Assembly (NCBI GenBank): GCA_022799315.1
Contig: JAAWOE010000008.1
Span: forward strand, 1 to 53,770
Direction of reading: 5' to 3'
DNA: 53,770 nt
Origin: Clostridia bacterium
GTDB lineage: Bacteria > Bacillota > Clostridia > TANB77 > CAG-508
In this document: positions 17,751-28,255 of the stretch, piece after piece
Layout: every line of letters starts with the position of its first letter
Numbering within the stretch: position 1 is the stretch's first letter
Position numbers and translations under genes: made by a program
Notes under the pieces: generated by a model
Told to the model about the DNA's origin: nothing
Database searches by the model: none
The model's input: the letters and a program-made list of their open reading frames with translations, nothing else

Positions 17751-19766
17751 GTCACCTGATAACACACTAGCGAATGCTTTTGCAAGAACATCTCCCCATA
17801 ATTTATTATTAAAGTTTCCAAAAAACATTTCAAAAGGTGCTGTAAGAGTTTCAGTTCCACTAGTATAGCTATATGCTTTTCTATATATTGTATCATATTT
17901 TATTTCTCCTGCAAAGGCATATGCTACTAATCCAATATTTGTGAAAAAACTACTATAACGTTTATTAACTCCTCCTAATGTATAATAATTTTCAAAAGCT
18001 TCATGAATAGGAGTGTTTTCAAGTTTAAGTGCTATATTAACACCATCAATATCTTGATACCAATCCTCCCAATTAAAGCCAGTTACAATTGAATTTGAAA
18101 ATCCATATTTTTGTGCAGTTTCGTTATTAGGACAACCAATTAATTCCATAATTGCAAATTGGTCATAATGATATTTCTCTGGATTAGAATCGTATTTTTC
18201 TTGTATTTTACCTCCTAATTGCATCAAATCACCAAAAATACCAGTTAAATCAACCCACTGATTTTGGACTGTAATATCATTATGTTTAAATCTTATTTGT
18301 GCTGTAGCTGCCATATGAGCAATTGGCATATATGAATTTGCAGATTTAATAAAAACCCTAAAGCTATCAACTGCTGGCACATCATCTTTTGTATTTAAGA
18401 ATTTTATAAAATGTTCATCGACTTTTCCAGCCACAATAATCCATTCTTTGTCTGCGTATTCTTTGCTTCTTAAATACTGTAATACCAAACTATTTCTGTT
18501 GGCTATACTATCATTACCTTTACTTTCCAAATATTCTTGGGCATAATCATATACTTTTTCCAATTTATGATAAAGCTCAATGTTTAAATCATATGATACT
18601 ACAGGAAGTATATTTCCTCTATACACAACTCTATCAATTTCTAAACTTCCGTATTCGCTATCATTCAATCTTGTATTAGCTATTTGATCATATTCCCAAT
18701 CATCTGGTAATTTATAGCCGATATTTCCGCTAAAACCACCGGACATATCACTAACAAAGCTACTAACTGAATATCCAGCATTTTTAACTCTAGTACATAT
18801 ATTTCTTGGCCCATATACTCCAACTTTATATCTTTTATCTATTGCAAAATTAACACCCTTAAAATATGGAAGAATAGAATTGGCTACTTGATGGTCCGTT
18901 GCATCATAATCTACAGCAAAATATATAATAGTGCCTTCTGGAAGACCGCTGCTAAGAGCCAATCTACTTGCTGTTCTTGCATCTCTAAGTCCATATGCTT
19001 CTGAAAAATCTGATTCGACTCTTCCATTGCCTTGATAAATTGGAAACATTTTTAAATCACCATTAAATATTGTAGATAATTCTCCTTCTTTTAGTCCCTT
19101 ATCTGTATCTGCTAAATACCTTCCAACAATATTATATCCATTCTTCTTTAATAGTTTTGCGAAGTTTGGTGTAATAGGTGTATTAGTATCACATGCTGTA
19201 GCAGTTCTATTTTTATCACCATAACTTATCATTAAAGAAGCCCAAGTTTGTTTGATAAGTCCTATATATTCATAATATTTTCTGTTTAAATCTTGTTGGA
19301 TTTGTCGTACTTTTGTATCACCATTAGAAACTAATGTATATGCATCAGTTGATAAAATAGCTTTTAAAATTAACGATGTTATAATACCATTTTGATTTTC
19401 AAGACCTGCTTGGCTTTGTAATGTTTTAACTGCATCTGTTAAACCATTTCCAAATACTCCATTAAATCCATAAGGATCAATTCCTCTACAATAAAAACCA
19501 CCTTGCATAATATAGACGATATTTTCATTAGGGTTATTTACATTTTGACTTAATCCATTTGGGAACATTGCATCAAATTTTTGAATTGTGCCATTTCCGA
19601 TAATTCCATCAATTAATGATTCTCCTAATTCAATTTGCAAGCCTCTGATTAATCCTTTTACTGTACCTTTTCCAGTAATACCATCTTCATCTACTTTGAT
19701 AAAGTTTGGGTTGCTACCATAAGTTTCGTTTAATCACTTTTGTGTTTCTAAAACTCTTTGATCCAT
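17733..19766 (-). CDS. DUF1906 glycoside-hydrolase-like lysin with an in-frame TGA at codon 11
   Basis: About 678 codons. The TGA is at 19734-19736; translation from 19766 reads MDQRVLETQK, TGA, LNETYGSN, and then a peptidoglycan-binding repeat region (GITGKGTVKGLIRGLQIELG; GIDPYGFNGVFGNGLTDAVKTLQ). A DUF1906/Rv2525c-like TIM-barrel domain follows (ATACDTNTP, NIVGRYLADTDKG, IIYFAVDYDAT, YKVGVYGP). The family has tryptophan where the TGA stands. A TTG at 19640 could restart translation without the first 42 codons. No signal peptide is visible. Likely a cell-wall hydrolase. Confidence 0.75.
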
Positions 19767-19941
19767 AATAAAGACCTTCTTTCTAAAATAAGATTTGTAG
19801 CTAATGCTACTGTACTAATTTTAAATATTTAATGTCTGCACATAAAAAAGGAGTAAAAAAGAGTATTTTAATGTAAAAACTTGAAACACTTTTACTTTTT
19901 TGTAATCTATTTATATAGAGATAGTAAAAAGGGGGAGTTTT

Positions 19942-20361
19942 ATGTCTAATAAAATATTTATAATATTATCAATTCTGGTAATACTTCTTATATCAATTTT
20001 TATTGGAGTTTTTATAGCTAGAAAAATCATATTCGTTCCAACAACTAATAATGATGCATTAAATAATATTGCTGAAGTAAGCAAAGAAGATGAAGACAGA
20101 CAAGAAGAAATTATTTTTACGAGTTATTTATACGATAAAGATAGTCCAATTGAATATGTTATTAAAGAACAAGAAAAAATAAAAAATATACATATTAATT
20201 TGCAAAAAGCTATGGATAGACATGATATAGAAGGCTGCTTTAAAGCTCATGAAGCAATACATGATTATGATTACTGGATTATAAATTATCCTGCTTATTT
20301 CGATACATTTCCAGCAACAGATTGGGGAGGAGTAGACGTATATTTTGGAAATATTCAGTAA
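19942..20361 (+). CDS. Membrane-anchored hypothetical protein
   Basis: 139 residues with AGGGGGAG upstream. One N-terminal membrane helix (IILSILVILLISIFIGVFIA), then an extracellular part with KDSPIEYVIKEQEKIKNIHINLQKAMDRHDIEGCFKAHEAIHDYDYW in pieces: a helical hairpin with His/Asp residues, followed by PATDWGGVDVYFG. Family not recognised. It diverges from the hydrolase gene, and both may share the AT-rich control region at 19770-19940. Confidence 0.6.
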   Translation: MSNKIFIILSILVILLISIFIGVFIARKIIFVPTTNNDALNNIAEVSKEDEDRQEEIIFTSYLYDKDSPIEYVIKEQEKIKNIHINLQKAMDRHDIEGCFKAHEAIHDYDYWIINYPAYFDTFPATDWGGVDVYFGNIQ

Positions 20362-20639
20362 ATGTAAAACAATAAAATTATAGAATAATATTAGTAGTAA
20401 TTTAAAATTAACTTTAATTTTAATATGAACAAAAAGATAGAGTAATATAAAAAGAAAATAATATAAATAAAAAAGAGATATTTTACACTTTATTACACTT
20501 TTTTGTCGAATATTATGCGTTAATGTTATACTACAACAGTACTTATAGTATTATTTAAATTACATTAATGTTGCAAATATTGGGCATTTTTGTGATAGAT
20601 AGAAAAGCGTCTACATTGTTTTTTATGGAGGGCATGTCT

Positions 20640-21131
20640 ATGAAAAAATGCAAACGTTTAATGTCTTTAATTATGGCTCTGACAATGGCATTGTCCGTAT
20701 CAACGTATTCTTTTGCGGCTGAGAAAGAGGAAAATGTCAACATTGAAGTTAATGAGGTAGCGACAGGTCAAAATGAAGTTGAACCTATGGCAGCTAATAA
20801 CCTGATTACCCAGATAACTGGCTATTACACAGGTGATAAGCGGACCACGATGACTATTCCGTTAACTGTAACAGGAAATGGCTCTTATCTGTATTTTGGA
20901 GTACTTACAGAGGGACCCATAGTTGGAAAATTATACTCCAACGGTGTTCTTGTATCCAGAACGCTCATTTCAGCAAATCCTAAGGATGTACAATGGTGTC
21001 AGATCAAGTTGGATCGTTCTCCTCAATACAGCTATTGGGCTGCGGGGAATTATACGCTTGAAGTGGAGGTTATGTTTAATTACAAGTATTCCTTTGCTAT
21101 TTTTGGCACACAGGACGAACTTCCGAAGTGA
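20640..21131 (+). CDS. Secreted hypothetical protein (GC-rich unit C)
   Basis: 163 residues from ATG 20640, which is 8 bases after TGGAGGG. The signal peptide MKKCKRLMSLIMALTMALS is followed by TYSFA-A as the cleavage site. The mature part is beta-rich (TQITGYYTGDKRTTM, TVTGNGSYLYFGVL, WAAGNYTLEVEVMFNYKYSFAIFG), resembling small secreted jelly-roll-type domains, but no family is certain. Codon use differs from neighbours; one in-frame CGG at 20841. The promoter is TTGTCG, 18 bases, TATACT. An intrinsic terminator follows at 21195-21216. Confidence 0.7.
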   Translation: MKKCKRLMSLIMALTMALSVSTYSFAAEKEENVNIEVNEVATGQNEVEPMAANNLITQITGYYTGDKRTTMTIPLTVTGNGSYLYFGVLTEGPIVGKLYSNGVLVSRTLISANPKDVQWCQIKLDRSPQYSYWAAGNYTLEVEVMFNYKYSFAIFGTQDELPK

Positions 21132-21194
21132 TGCGGATTAAGATGTATGAAATAATATAAATGTAAACCTGATGCTTTTCTCTCAATTTAAGGA

Positions 21195-21216
21195 AGATGG
21201 GAGAGTTCTCCCATCT
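21195..21216 (+). terminator. Terminator of unit C
   Basis: AGATGGGAG, loop AGTT, CTCCCATCT, then TTTTATATT. Confidence 0.85.
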
Positions 21217-21295
21217 TTTATATTATAATTCTATTGTAAAAATCATTTGGATATGTTATTGTAATCATATAAATATAGTCTTTGAAAGGAGAAAT

Positions 21296-21613
21296 ATGAA
21301 AAGAAAATTAATAGTTATAATATTTGTGTCAATAGTCATTTTAACAGTACTTGTTATATGCTTTAAATTTTTCAAACCAGAATTATTGAAAAATAATAAT
21401 ACGATGGATGCTTCTAATTCTAAAGTAGATTCAAAAGAAGAAAATGAAAGGATATTAGAAGAAGTAAAGAATGCAAATAAAAAAGCAGAAGAAATTAAAA
21501 ACATCTATTCTAATGAAATATCAGAAGAAGAAAAAGAAGAATATAAAAAAGAGCTAAATCAAATAGAAAAGGAAATTTCAGAATTACATAGAAAACTTAA
21601 TAATGAGAAATGA
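21296..21613 (+). CDS. Membrane-anchored coiled-coil protein
   Basis: 105 residues from ATG 21296 (AAAGGAG 6 bases upstream). One N-terminal membrane helix (LIVIIFVSIVILTVLVICF), then an extracellular Lys/Glu-rich coiled coil with KEENERILEEVKNANKKAEE and EKEISELHRKLNNEK. It ends with a TGA stop. Family not recognised; the native AT-rich codon use contrasts with units C and D on either side. Confidence 0.6.
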   Translation: MKRKLIVIIFVSIVILTVLVICFKFFKPELLKNNNTMDASNSKVDSKEENERILEEVKNANKKAEEIKNIYSNEISEEEKEEYKKELNQIEKEISELHRKLNNEK

Positions 21614-21631
21614 TAGAACTTATATAATAAT

Positions 21632-22080
21632 ACCCTAGCAATGCTAGGGTACAAGAACTTATAATTATAAATAGAGTAACAAAAATTTCCACCCTAACAT
21701 GGAAGGTTGCTCGACCATTACATATGTATGTAAGTATACGAGCAAAATGGAGTGTATCAAGTTTTATGAGATATTTAAAGGGCAAGAGTACACTAATAAT
21801 ATTTGAGAGACATGGAAATTTAAAATACAAATATGGAAATAGAGTGTTTTGGTGTCTGGGCTACTATGCAAGTACAATGGGAAATAGTAAAAAAGCAGTA
21901 GAAACATATGCAAAGAATCAATTATAAGAAGCTATGACAACAGACCAAATAACAATAAAAGAATATATAGAAAATCAATTAGGAGAAGATAAAATCAGTC
22001 AACAGATGACATTAGAAGAAATTGCCCCTCTTTAAGGGGTAGCTACTGACGATTGTAAGTGCAAGTTGCCTTTAGGCGTA
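21632..22080 (+). mobile_element. IS200/IS605-like insertion sequence remnant
   Basis: A left-end-like hairpin (ACCCTAGCAATGCTAGGGT, 21632-21650), a damaged Y1 transposase frame and right-end-like small hairpins (CCCCTCTTTAAGGGG near 22025, GCCTTTAGGC near 22070). The ends cannot be fixed by eye. Confidence 0.6.
21721..22035 (+). pseudogene. tnpA: IS200-type Y1 transposase fragment
   Basis: The frame reads LHMYVSIRAKWSVSSFMRY, LKGKSTLIIFERHGNLKYKY, GNRVFWCLGYYASTMG, the C-terminal two thirds of IS200 TnpA including the second half of the HUH region and the catalytic-tyrosine part (GYYASTMG). The N terminus is absent and a TAA (21925-21927) interrupts NQL/EAMTTDQIT, where the family has a sense codon. 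It cannot make an active transposase. Confidence 0.75.
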
Positions 22081-22200
22081 AGAAAACTCCTTTGCTATGC
22101 TGGAGAAAATTTATTCAATTATATTGTTTGACACATTATGTAAAATATACTATAATATAAACATACAAATTGCAATAAAGCAAAGCAGGAGAAAATTGCT

Positions 22201-22470
22201 ATGAATAAGAAAAATTTTACAACAGCAGAAGGATTGCGGAAAGCAATCATAACACTGCACAAGGAAGAACCAAATGCAGTTCTTAAAATCAATTATAGAG
22301 CTGCACTTGCATTAGACAAGATTGCACAACAGGAACGACAAATAACAGTTGTTTTAGAAAAAGGAGAAAGAGGCAAGCAGAAAAAGTCAAAGGTGGTGCA
22401 GGTTGCATACGATGGAGAAATACACAACTTTGGCAACGGCAAGAAAAAGTTTTTCTTTATTTTAGAGTAG
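22201..22470 (+). CDS. Hypothetical protein (GC-rich unit D)
   Basis: 89 residues: NFTTAEGLRKAIITLHKEEP, AVLKINYRAALALDKIAQ, then a basic strand region (LEKGERGKQKKSKVVQVAYDG) and FFFILE end. Small, soluble, basic, possibly nucleic-acid binding; family not recognised. In-frame CGG at 22237. Its promoter is TTGACA, 17 bases, TATAAT (about 22128-22156), and GCAGGAGAAA precedes ATG 22201. Confidence 0.7.
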   Translation: MNKKNFTTAEGLRKAIITLHKEEPNAVLKINYRAALALDKIAQQERQITVVLEKGERGKQKKSKVVQVAYDGEIHNFGNGKKKFFFILE

Positions 22471-22477
22471 CGGTAAG

Positions 22478-22518
22478 AAAAAACGCAGTGTCTTGAAGTT
22501 TAGGACACTGCATTTTTT
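22478..22518. terminator. Terminator of unit D, shared with the leftward DUF1980-like gene
   Basis: ACGCAGTGTC...GGACACTGCA between an A run and a T run, so it can work on both strands. Confidence 0.9.
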
Positions 22519-23055
22519 CTAAAATAATGCACTTGTTGGAATATATGTATCATTAGGAGGACTTACAAATTCATTAGCAGGTTTCTCACATTTAGTCATA
22601 CTTGTAATGTCAATTATAGGTATTTCACCGTGATAATCTCCCTTTGCTATAATTCCAGTTATATTTACCCATGTATTATCATTAAATTCACTAGCATTTT
22701 TATAATCACATAAAAAACCAACTACTACAGTTTGATTATCAGAACTAATTATCATATTTCTAGCCAAAACAAATTGATTTTCACTAAAATCATATACTCT
22801 ATACACATATCCTGTAAAGCTGATTTTTTGTCCTATATAATCATCTAAATTATCATGAACTGATTTTAAGATATTTGTATAGTTGTCACTATTAAGGTTT
22901 GCTATTTCAGATTTTGGGAGACAAGCGTCGTCACTTGAAAAATGAAAGATTTTATAACAAGACATTCCAGCAACGACAATAACGACAATAAAAATAATTA
23001 CAAAAAGTATTTTAAACAATAATTTATAATTAAGTTTTAAATTACAAACAAACAT
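22519..23055 (-). CDS. DUF1980/TIGR03943-like membrane-anchored protein
   Basis: About 178 residues; ATG 23055 has GAAAGG 8 bases upstream and is preferred over 23064. An N-terminal membrane helix (LLFKILFVIIFIVVIVVAGM) leads to an extracellular OB-like domain with IGQKISFTGYVYRVYDFSENQ, VVVGFLCDYKNASEF, WVNITGIIAKGDYHGEIPII. This is the C-terminal domain of the YcgQ partner (TIGR03943) of YcgR permeases, but the usual multi-span N terminus is absent. No permease gene is adjacent. Confidence 0.7.
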   Translation of the reverse strand: MFVCNLKLNYKLLFKILFVIIFIVVIVVAGMSCYKIFHFSSDDACLPKSEIANLNSDNYTNILKSVHDNLDDYIGQKISFTGYVYRVYDFSENQFVLARNMIISSDNQTVVVGFLCDYKNASEFNDNTWVNITGIIAKGDYHGEIPIIDITSMTKCEKPANEFVSPPNDTYIPTSALF

Positions 23056-23194
23056 AATATTCATCCTTTCTTTTAAATAGAAAATAAATCTACTAATAAA
23101 ACTTATGTAAAAAACAGCAAAATATTACAATTATTAAGAAAAATAAAGGAAAGTTTATATATGTAGAGAATATGAACAAATACAATCTGTGAAG

Positions 23195-23347
23195 ATATAG
23201 TAATATAAAAAGTAAAAATTCCGTTCTCCAAGGCGTTTTTGTATAATTGGTTTAAAGAAATAACGTGACGCACTATACATAGAATAAAAAATAACGACGC
23301 TTTGCTCAGCATGGTCGAACTCGTTTTTACTTTTTATATTACTATAT
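23195..23347. repeat. 153-base element with perfect 24-bp terminal inverted repeats (MITE-like)
   Basis: The left arm 23195-23218 and right arm 23324-23347 are exact reverse complements (ATATAGTAATATAAAAAG... and its mate). The 105-base interior is richer in GC than its surroundings. It carries no gene, and no clear target-site duplication is visible. It fills most of the 413-base gap before secA. Confidence 0.75.
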
Positions 23348-23468
23348 TTTTATGCAAATTATTATACAGGAACATATCATTTACAAAATCATAAAATATT
23401 CCTTGCTAAAAAATATAATTAGTGGTATAGTACTATAGAAATATTAATTTTAGGAGGCAGATTTATAA

Positions 23469-26189
23469 ATGGGTTTATTTAAAACATATAGTGAAAAAGA
23501 AGTAAAAAGAGTAATGCCAATAGTAAACAAAATAAATGCTTTAGAAGAAGAAACTTCAAAATTATCAGATGAAGAATTAAGAGCAAAAACAGTAGAATTT
23601 AAAAAAGAATTAGAAAATGGAAAAACATTAAACGATATATTACCAGAAGCTTTTGCAGTTATTAGAGAAGCTTCAAAAAGAGTATTAGGAATGAGACATT
23701 TTGATGTGCAATTAATAGGTGGAATTATATTACACCAAGGTAGAATTGCCGAAATGAAAACAGGTGAAGGTAAAACTTTAGTTGCAACATTACCAGTATA
23801 TTTAAATGCGTTAACAGGAAAAGGTGTACATGTTATTACAGTAAATGATTACCTTGCAAAACGTGATAGCGAATGGATGGGAAAATTATATAAATTTTTA
23901 GGATTAACAGTAGGACTTGCAATTTCAGGAATGGAACCAGATAAAAAAAGAGAAGCTTATAACTGTGATGTAACATATGGTACAAACAATGAATTTGGAT
24001 TTGATTACTTAAGAGATAATATGGTTATTTATAAAGAACAAGCAGTTCAAAGAGAATTAAACTATGCAATAGTAGACGAAATTGATAGTATTTTAATTGA
24101 TGAAGCACGTACACCACTTATAATTTCTGGACATGCAAATGAATCATCAGATTTGTACAAAAAAGCAAATGATTTTGTTAAAAGATTAAATGCAAAAATA
24201 ATAGTAGAAGAAGATATTAAAGATGAAGCACAATTAGAAGACAACGAAAAATATGATTACATAGTAGATTTAAAAGCAAAATCTGCATCTTTAACAGGAA
24301 AAGGAATTAAAAAAGCAGAAGAATTCTTTAAAATAGAAAACTTTAATGATTTAGATAACTCAGAAATAGTTCATCATGTAAACCAAGCATTACGTGCACA
24401 TGGAGTTATGAAACGTGATATAGATTACATGGTAAAAGATGGAGAAGTTCTAATTGTTGATGAATTTACAGGAAGAATTATGTATGGAAGAAGATATAAT
24501 AATGGTTTACACCAAGCAATAGAGGCAAAAGAAAATGTAAAAATTGCAGATGAGTCAAAAACACTTGCAACAATTACATTCCAAAATTACTTTAGAATGT
24601 ATGAAAAATTATCTGGTATGACAGGTACTGCAATGACAGAAGAAGCTGAATTTAGAGAGATATATAACTTAGATGTTATTTCAATACCAACAAACAAGCC
24701 AATGGTTAGAAATGACCAAAATGATGTTATATACAAAAATGAAAATGCAAAATATAGAGCAATCGTAGAAAGCATAAAAGAAAGTGCTAAAATAGGCCAA
24801 CCAGTGCTAGTTGGTACTGTATCTATTGAAAAATCTGAAAAATTAAGTAAGATTTTAAAACAAGAAGGAATAAAACATAATGTATTAAACGCAAAATACC
24901 ATGAACAAGAAGCCGAAATTATTGCACAAGCAGGTAAATTTGGAACAGTTACAATAGCAACAAACATGGCAGGACGTGGTACTGATATTATGCTTGGAGG
25001 AAATAGTGAATATTTAGCGCGCCAAGAAATGAGAAAACAAAAATATACAGAAGAACAAATTGAAGAAGCTATGGCATTTAATGAAACAGATGATAAAGCT
25101 GTTTTAGATGCAAGAACTAAATTTAGAGATTTGGTTAAAAAATTCGATGAAGAAATTAAAGAAGAAAAAGAAAAAGTAATAGCAGCAGGTGGTCTAAAAA
25201 TTATAGGTACAGAAAGACATGAATCAAGAAGAATTGATAACCAGTTACGTGGACGTAGTGGTCGTCAAGGAGATGTTGGTGAATCTAAATTCTACATTGG
25301 ACTTGATGACGACTTAATGAAAATATTTGGTGGCGATATGATTACTAGTGTATATAATACATTAGGAGCAGATGAAAACATGCCAATTGAATCTAAAATT
25401 ATATCTAGTGCAGTTGAAAAAGCACAAAAAAGAGTTGAAGGTAAAAACTTTAGTATTCGTAAACATGTATTACAATATGACGATGTTATGAATGCACAAA
25501 GAGAATTAATATATAGCCAAAGAAAACAAGTATTAAATGGCGAAAATATAAAAGACAGTATTATAAATATGATTCACACAGTTATAGAAAATATAGTTTT
25601 ATTATATTCTCAAGAAGAAGTTGTAAATAAAGAAGCATTAAAAGAAGAGATAAGAAGAACCTTCGGTTTAGAAGATATTGAAAGCTTAAAAGAAGATAAA
25701 TTTAACGAACAAAAGTTACAAGAAGAATTAACTAAAAAAGCAATCGAAAAATATGCACAAAAGGAAATAGAAATTGGTGAGCAAGAATTAAGAGAATTAG
25801 AACGTGTTGTTATGCTAAAAGTAGTAGACCAAAAATGGATGGACCACATAGATGCAATGGATGAACTAAAAGATGGTATAGGACTTCGTGCATATGGACA
25901 AAAAGACCCAGTAGTTCAATATAGAATTGAAGGAACAGACATGTTTGATGAAATGATTTATTCAATTCAACAAGACGTTGTAAAAATATTATTAAATGTT
26001 AGTAAACAAAAAGAAATAAGAAGAACAGAAGCGGCAAGAATAACAAACGCATCTTTAGATAATATAAATGATGTTGACGGACAACAAAAAGCGCATGTAA
26101 CAGTAGTAAAACAAGGTCCAGATGTAGGAAGAAATGACCCCTGCCCTTGTGGAAGTGGCAAGAAATATAAGAATTGCTGTGGAAGATAG
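23469..26189 (+). CDS. secA: Preprotein translocase ATPase SecA
   Basis: 906 residues. It drives post-translational export through SecYEG. Visible are the Q motif region, Walker A ([11 protein letters not shown]), the DEVD-like Walker B ([20 protein letters not shown]), the preprotein cross-linking domain, helicase motif VI ([13 protein letters not shown]), the helical scaffold, and a C-terminal zinc finger ([14 protein letters not shown]) for SecB/ribosome contact. GGAGGCAG before ATG 23469. Long, intact, with zero in-frame CGG codons in 906 codons. Confidence 0.97.
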   Translation: MGLFKTYSEKEVKRVMPIVNKINALEEETSKLSDEELRAKTVEFKKELENGKTLNDILPEAFAVIREASKRVLGMRHFDVQLIGGIILHQGRIAEMKTGEGKTLVATLPVYLNALTGKGVHVITVNDYLAKRDSEWMGKLYKFLGLTVGLAISGMEPDKKREAYNCDVTYGTNNEFGFDYLRDNMVIYKEQAVQRELNYAIVDEIDSILIDEARTPLIISGHANESSDLYKKANDFVKRLNAKIIVEEDIKDEAQLEDNEKYDYIVDLKAKSASLTGKGIKKAEEFFKIENFNDLDNSEIVHHVNQALRAHGVMKRDIDYMVKDGEVLIVDEFTGRIMYGRRYNNGLHQAIEAKENVKIADESKTLATITFQNYFRMYEKLSGMTGTAMTEEAEFREIYNLDVISIPTNKPMVRNDQNDVIYKNENAKYRAIVESIKESAKIGQPVLVGTVSIEKSEKLSKILKQEGIKHNVLNAKYHEQEAEIIAQAGKFGTVTIATNMAGRGTDIMLGGNSEYLARQEMRKQKYTEEQIEEAMAFNETDDKAVLDARTKFRDLVKKFDEEIKEEKEKVIAAGGLKIIGTERHESRRIDNQLRGRSGRQGDVGESKFYIGLDDDLMKIFGGDMITSVYNTLGADENMPIESKIISSAVEKAQKRVEGKNFSIRKHVLQYDDVMNAQRELIYSQRKQVLNGENIKDSIINMIHTVIENIVLLYSQEEVVNKEALKEEIRRTFGLEDIESLKEDKFNEQKLQEELTKKAIEKYAQKEIEIGEQELRELERVVMLKVVDQKWMDHIDAMDELKDGIGLRAYGQKDPVVQYRIEGTDMFDEMIYSIQQDVVKILLNVSKQKEIRRTEAARITNASLDNINDVDGQQKAHVTVVKQGPDVGRNDPCPCGSGKKYKNCCGR

Positions 26190-26249
26190 AAAGCAAGAGT
26201 ATTAGAAATTATTCTGATAAATTTGTTTAAAATTTATTCACAAAAATGA

Positions 26250-26366
26250 TTGACAATTAGTATGAAAATAGATATTAAATATTTATTTTCAGCGAAATCA
26301 GGTAAGCTATACTAATAAATGTAGCTGTAAGACCGATGGTAAAGATTTATGTCTTTACCATTTTTA
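26250..26366 (+). ncRNA. Possible small structured RNA or attenuator
   Basis: TTGACA (26250-26255), 17 bases, TATTAA (26273-26278), then about 80 bases ending in a GGTAAAGA/TCTTTACC hairpin and T run (26336-26366). The RNA contains AGCTATAC paired with GTAGCT and a GGT/ACC outer pair. It ends about 105 bases before the RhuM-like start. I cannot assign a riboswitch class. Confidence 0.4.
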
Positions 26367-26471
26367 TATATGTGGAAAGAAAATTTATATGAAATTTTTA
26401 TAAAAAGATTGCATCTTTAACATACACATGATACAATACAAATGTTCGCGAAGACAAAAAAGGAGGTTTTC

Positions 26472-27482
26472 ATGATAGATAATGAAAATGGAGATATTAT
26501 AATATACCAAACAGACGATGGATTAACAAAAATAGATGTTAAAATTGAAGATGAAACAGTATGGTTATCACAACAACAAATGGCAGAATTGTTTAGTACA
26601 TCAAGAACGAACGTTATTGAACATATAAATAATATTTATTTAGAAGAAGAACTAGATAGAAATTCAACATGTCAGAATTTCCGACAAGTTCGAAAAGAGG
26701 GAAATAGAAATGTTTCAAGAGAAATTCCTTTTTATAATTTAGACATGATAATTTCTTTGGGCTATAGAATAAAATCTAAAATTGCAACTAATTTCAGAAA
26801 ATGGGCAACAGAAAGATTAAAAGAATATATGATAAAAGGCTTTACTATGGACGATGAAAGACTGAAAGGAAATGGTGGAGGCAATTATTGGAAAGAATTA
26901 CTTGCTAGAATTAAGGATATAAGGTCATCAGAAAAAGTACTTTATAGACAGGTTCTTGACTTATATGCAACAGCAGTGGATTATAATCCAAAAGATGAAA
27001 AGTCAATTGAATTTTTTAAAATTGTTCAAAATAAATTGCATTATGCAGCTCATGGACATACTGCTTCAGAAGTAATATATGAAAGAGCAGATTTCCAAAA
27101 GCCTTTTATGGGATTAACAACGTTTAAAGGAGATATTCCAGTATTAAGTGATGTAGTTATTGCTAAAAATTATTTAAGTGAAGAAGAATTAAAAGTTTTA
27201 AATAACTTAGTATCAGGGTATTTTGATTTTGCAGAAATACAAGCAATAAGACATAATCCAATGTATATGGAAGATTATATTAAACAACTAGATATGATAC
27301 TTTCATCTACAGGTGAAAAAATGTTAAGTGGTGCAGGAAGTATTAGTCATGATGAAGCAGTTGAAAAAGCAAAATCGGAATATAAAAAATATCAAGTTAA
27401 AACTATTAGTCCTGTAGAAAATGAATATTTAAAGGCACTAAAAGAAATAAATAGCAAAATTGAAAAGAAAGATAAAAAATAA
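26472..27482 (+). CDS. RhuM-family protein
   Basis: 336 residues from ATG 26472 with AAAGGAGG upstream. ENGDIIIYQTDDGLTKIDVK, then VWLSQQQMAELFSTSRTNV (an HTH-like segment), and FYNLDMIISLGYRIKS are the RhuM signature. A Fic/Doc-like motif is not present; the C-terminal HAAHGHTASEV-like and ADFQKPFMGLTTFKGD blocks also fit. RhuM is a widespread accessory protein, originally from a Salmonella pathogenicity island, without a settled function. About 190 bases of intergenic sequence follow (27483-27672), which hold a weak open frame (27484-27633, no ribosome site) that may be a gene remnant. Confidence 0.85.
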   Translation: MIDNENGDIIIYQTDDGLTKIDVKIEDETVWLSQQQMAELFSTSRTNVIEHINNIYLEEELDRNSTCQNFRQVRKEGNRNVSREIPFYNLDMIISLGYRIKSKIATNFRKWATERLKEYMIKGFTMDDERLKGNGGGNYWKELLARIKDIRSSEKVLYRQVLDLYATAVDYNPKDEKSIEFFKIVQNKLHYAAHGHTASEVIYERADFQKPFMGLTTFKGDIPVLSDVVIAKNYLSEEELKVLNNLVSGYFDFAEIQAIRHNPMYMEDYIKQLDMILSSTGEKMLSGAGSISHDEAVEKAKSEYKKYQVKTISPVENEYLKALKEINSKIEKKDKK

Positions 27483-27672
27483 AGAAATCGTAACTAAAAA
27501 AATTGATGATGTGGGAAAGAATGGTAGAGTTGTTATAAAGTTAGCATTAGGACAAGATGAAGAACATAATAAGAATTCAATAATAATATTGATGAAACTG
27601 AATATTTCTTGCTTCTATTTCCAAAGTGTTATATAATGCAAATAGTAAATCAAGCAAAATAAGAGGTGTAGT

Positions 27673-28245
27673 ATGCAAACAAGAAGTAATGATGGACCAA
27701 TTCATTATGAAGATAAGATAAGAACAATATCACATAGAAAATTTAAAAAGTATGTTTTGAAGCTATCAAGAGAAATAGAAAAATATACTAATGAAAACAA
27801 TATAAGAATTGACTATGTTGTACCAATTTTAAGAAGTGGAGCGGTACCAGCAGTATATATTGCAAATGAGCTAAACTTAATAAAGTTTGCTCCAATTCAA
27901 GTAAAAAAGATAAAACAAAATGGTAAATATGACCATATTGTTCTGCTAAATTCTCTAAAGGATTTGGATAAAGAAAAAGAATTAAACTTACTAGTTGTAG
28001 AAGGAACATATAGTTCAGGAGAAACTATGAATACATCACTTAATGAAATAAAAAAGACATTACCTAAGGCTAATATATTGCTTGCTTGTGTATGTGTGAG
28101 AGGAGAAGAAAATTTACCAAAAGATGTGCAAAAAAGTTTTTATGGCTTTAGTTTGCCAAGAGAGAAACTATTTGTATATCCATGGGAACTTAAAGAACAA
28201 AAAGAAACACACCCAGACCAAAAGTTAGAAAATATTTTTTATTAG
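27673..28245 (+). CDS. Phosphoribosyltransferase-like protein
   Basis: 190 residues with AGAGGTG upstream. DYVVPILRSGAVPAVYIANEL at residues 43-63 and LLVVEGTYSSGETMNTSL at 111-128 (the PRPP loop with acidic-to-Gly variation VVEGTYSSG) are those of type I phosphoribosyltransferase folds. The substrate is unknown. Possibly part of a nucleotide or stress-response function. It stands alone between intergenic regions and is closed by a strong terminator. Confidence 0.75.
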   Translation: MQTRSNDGPIHYEDKIRTISHRKFKKYVLKLSREIEKYTNENNIRIDYVVPILRSGAVPAVYIANELNLIKFAPIQVKKIKQNGKYDHIVLLNSLKDLDKEKELNLLVVEGTYSSGETMNTSLNEIKKTLPKANILLACVCVRGEENLPKDVQKSFYGFSLPREKLFVYPWELKEQKETHPDQKLENIFY

Positions 28246-28255
28246 ATAACAACGA

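Noticed and set aside
27484-27633. Open frame after the RhuM-like gene
   Set aside because: No ribosome site or recognisable product; possibly a remnant, so only mentioned.
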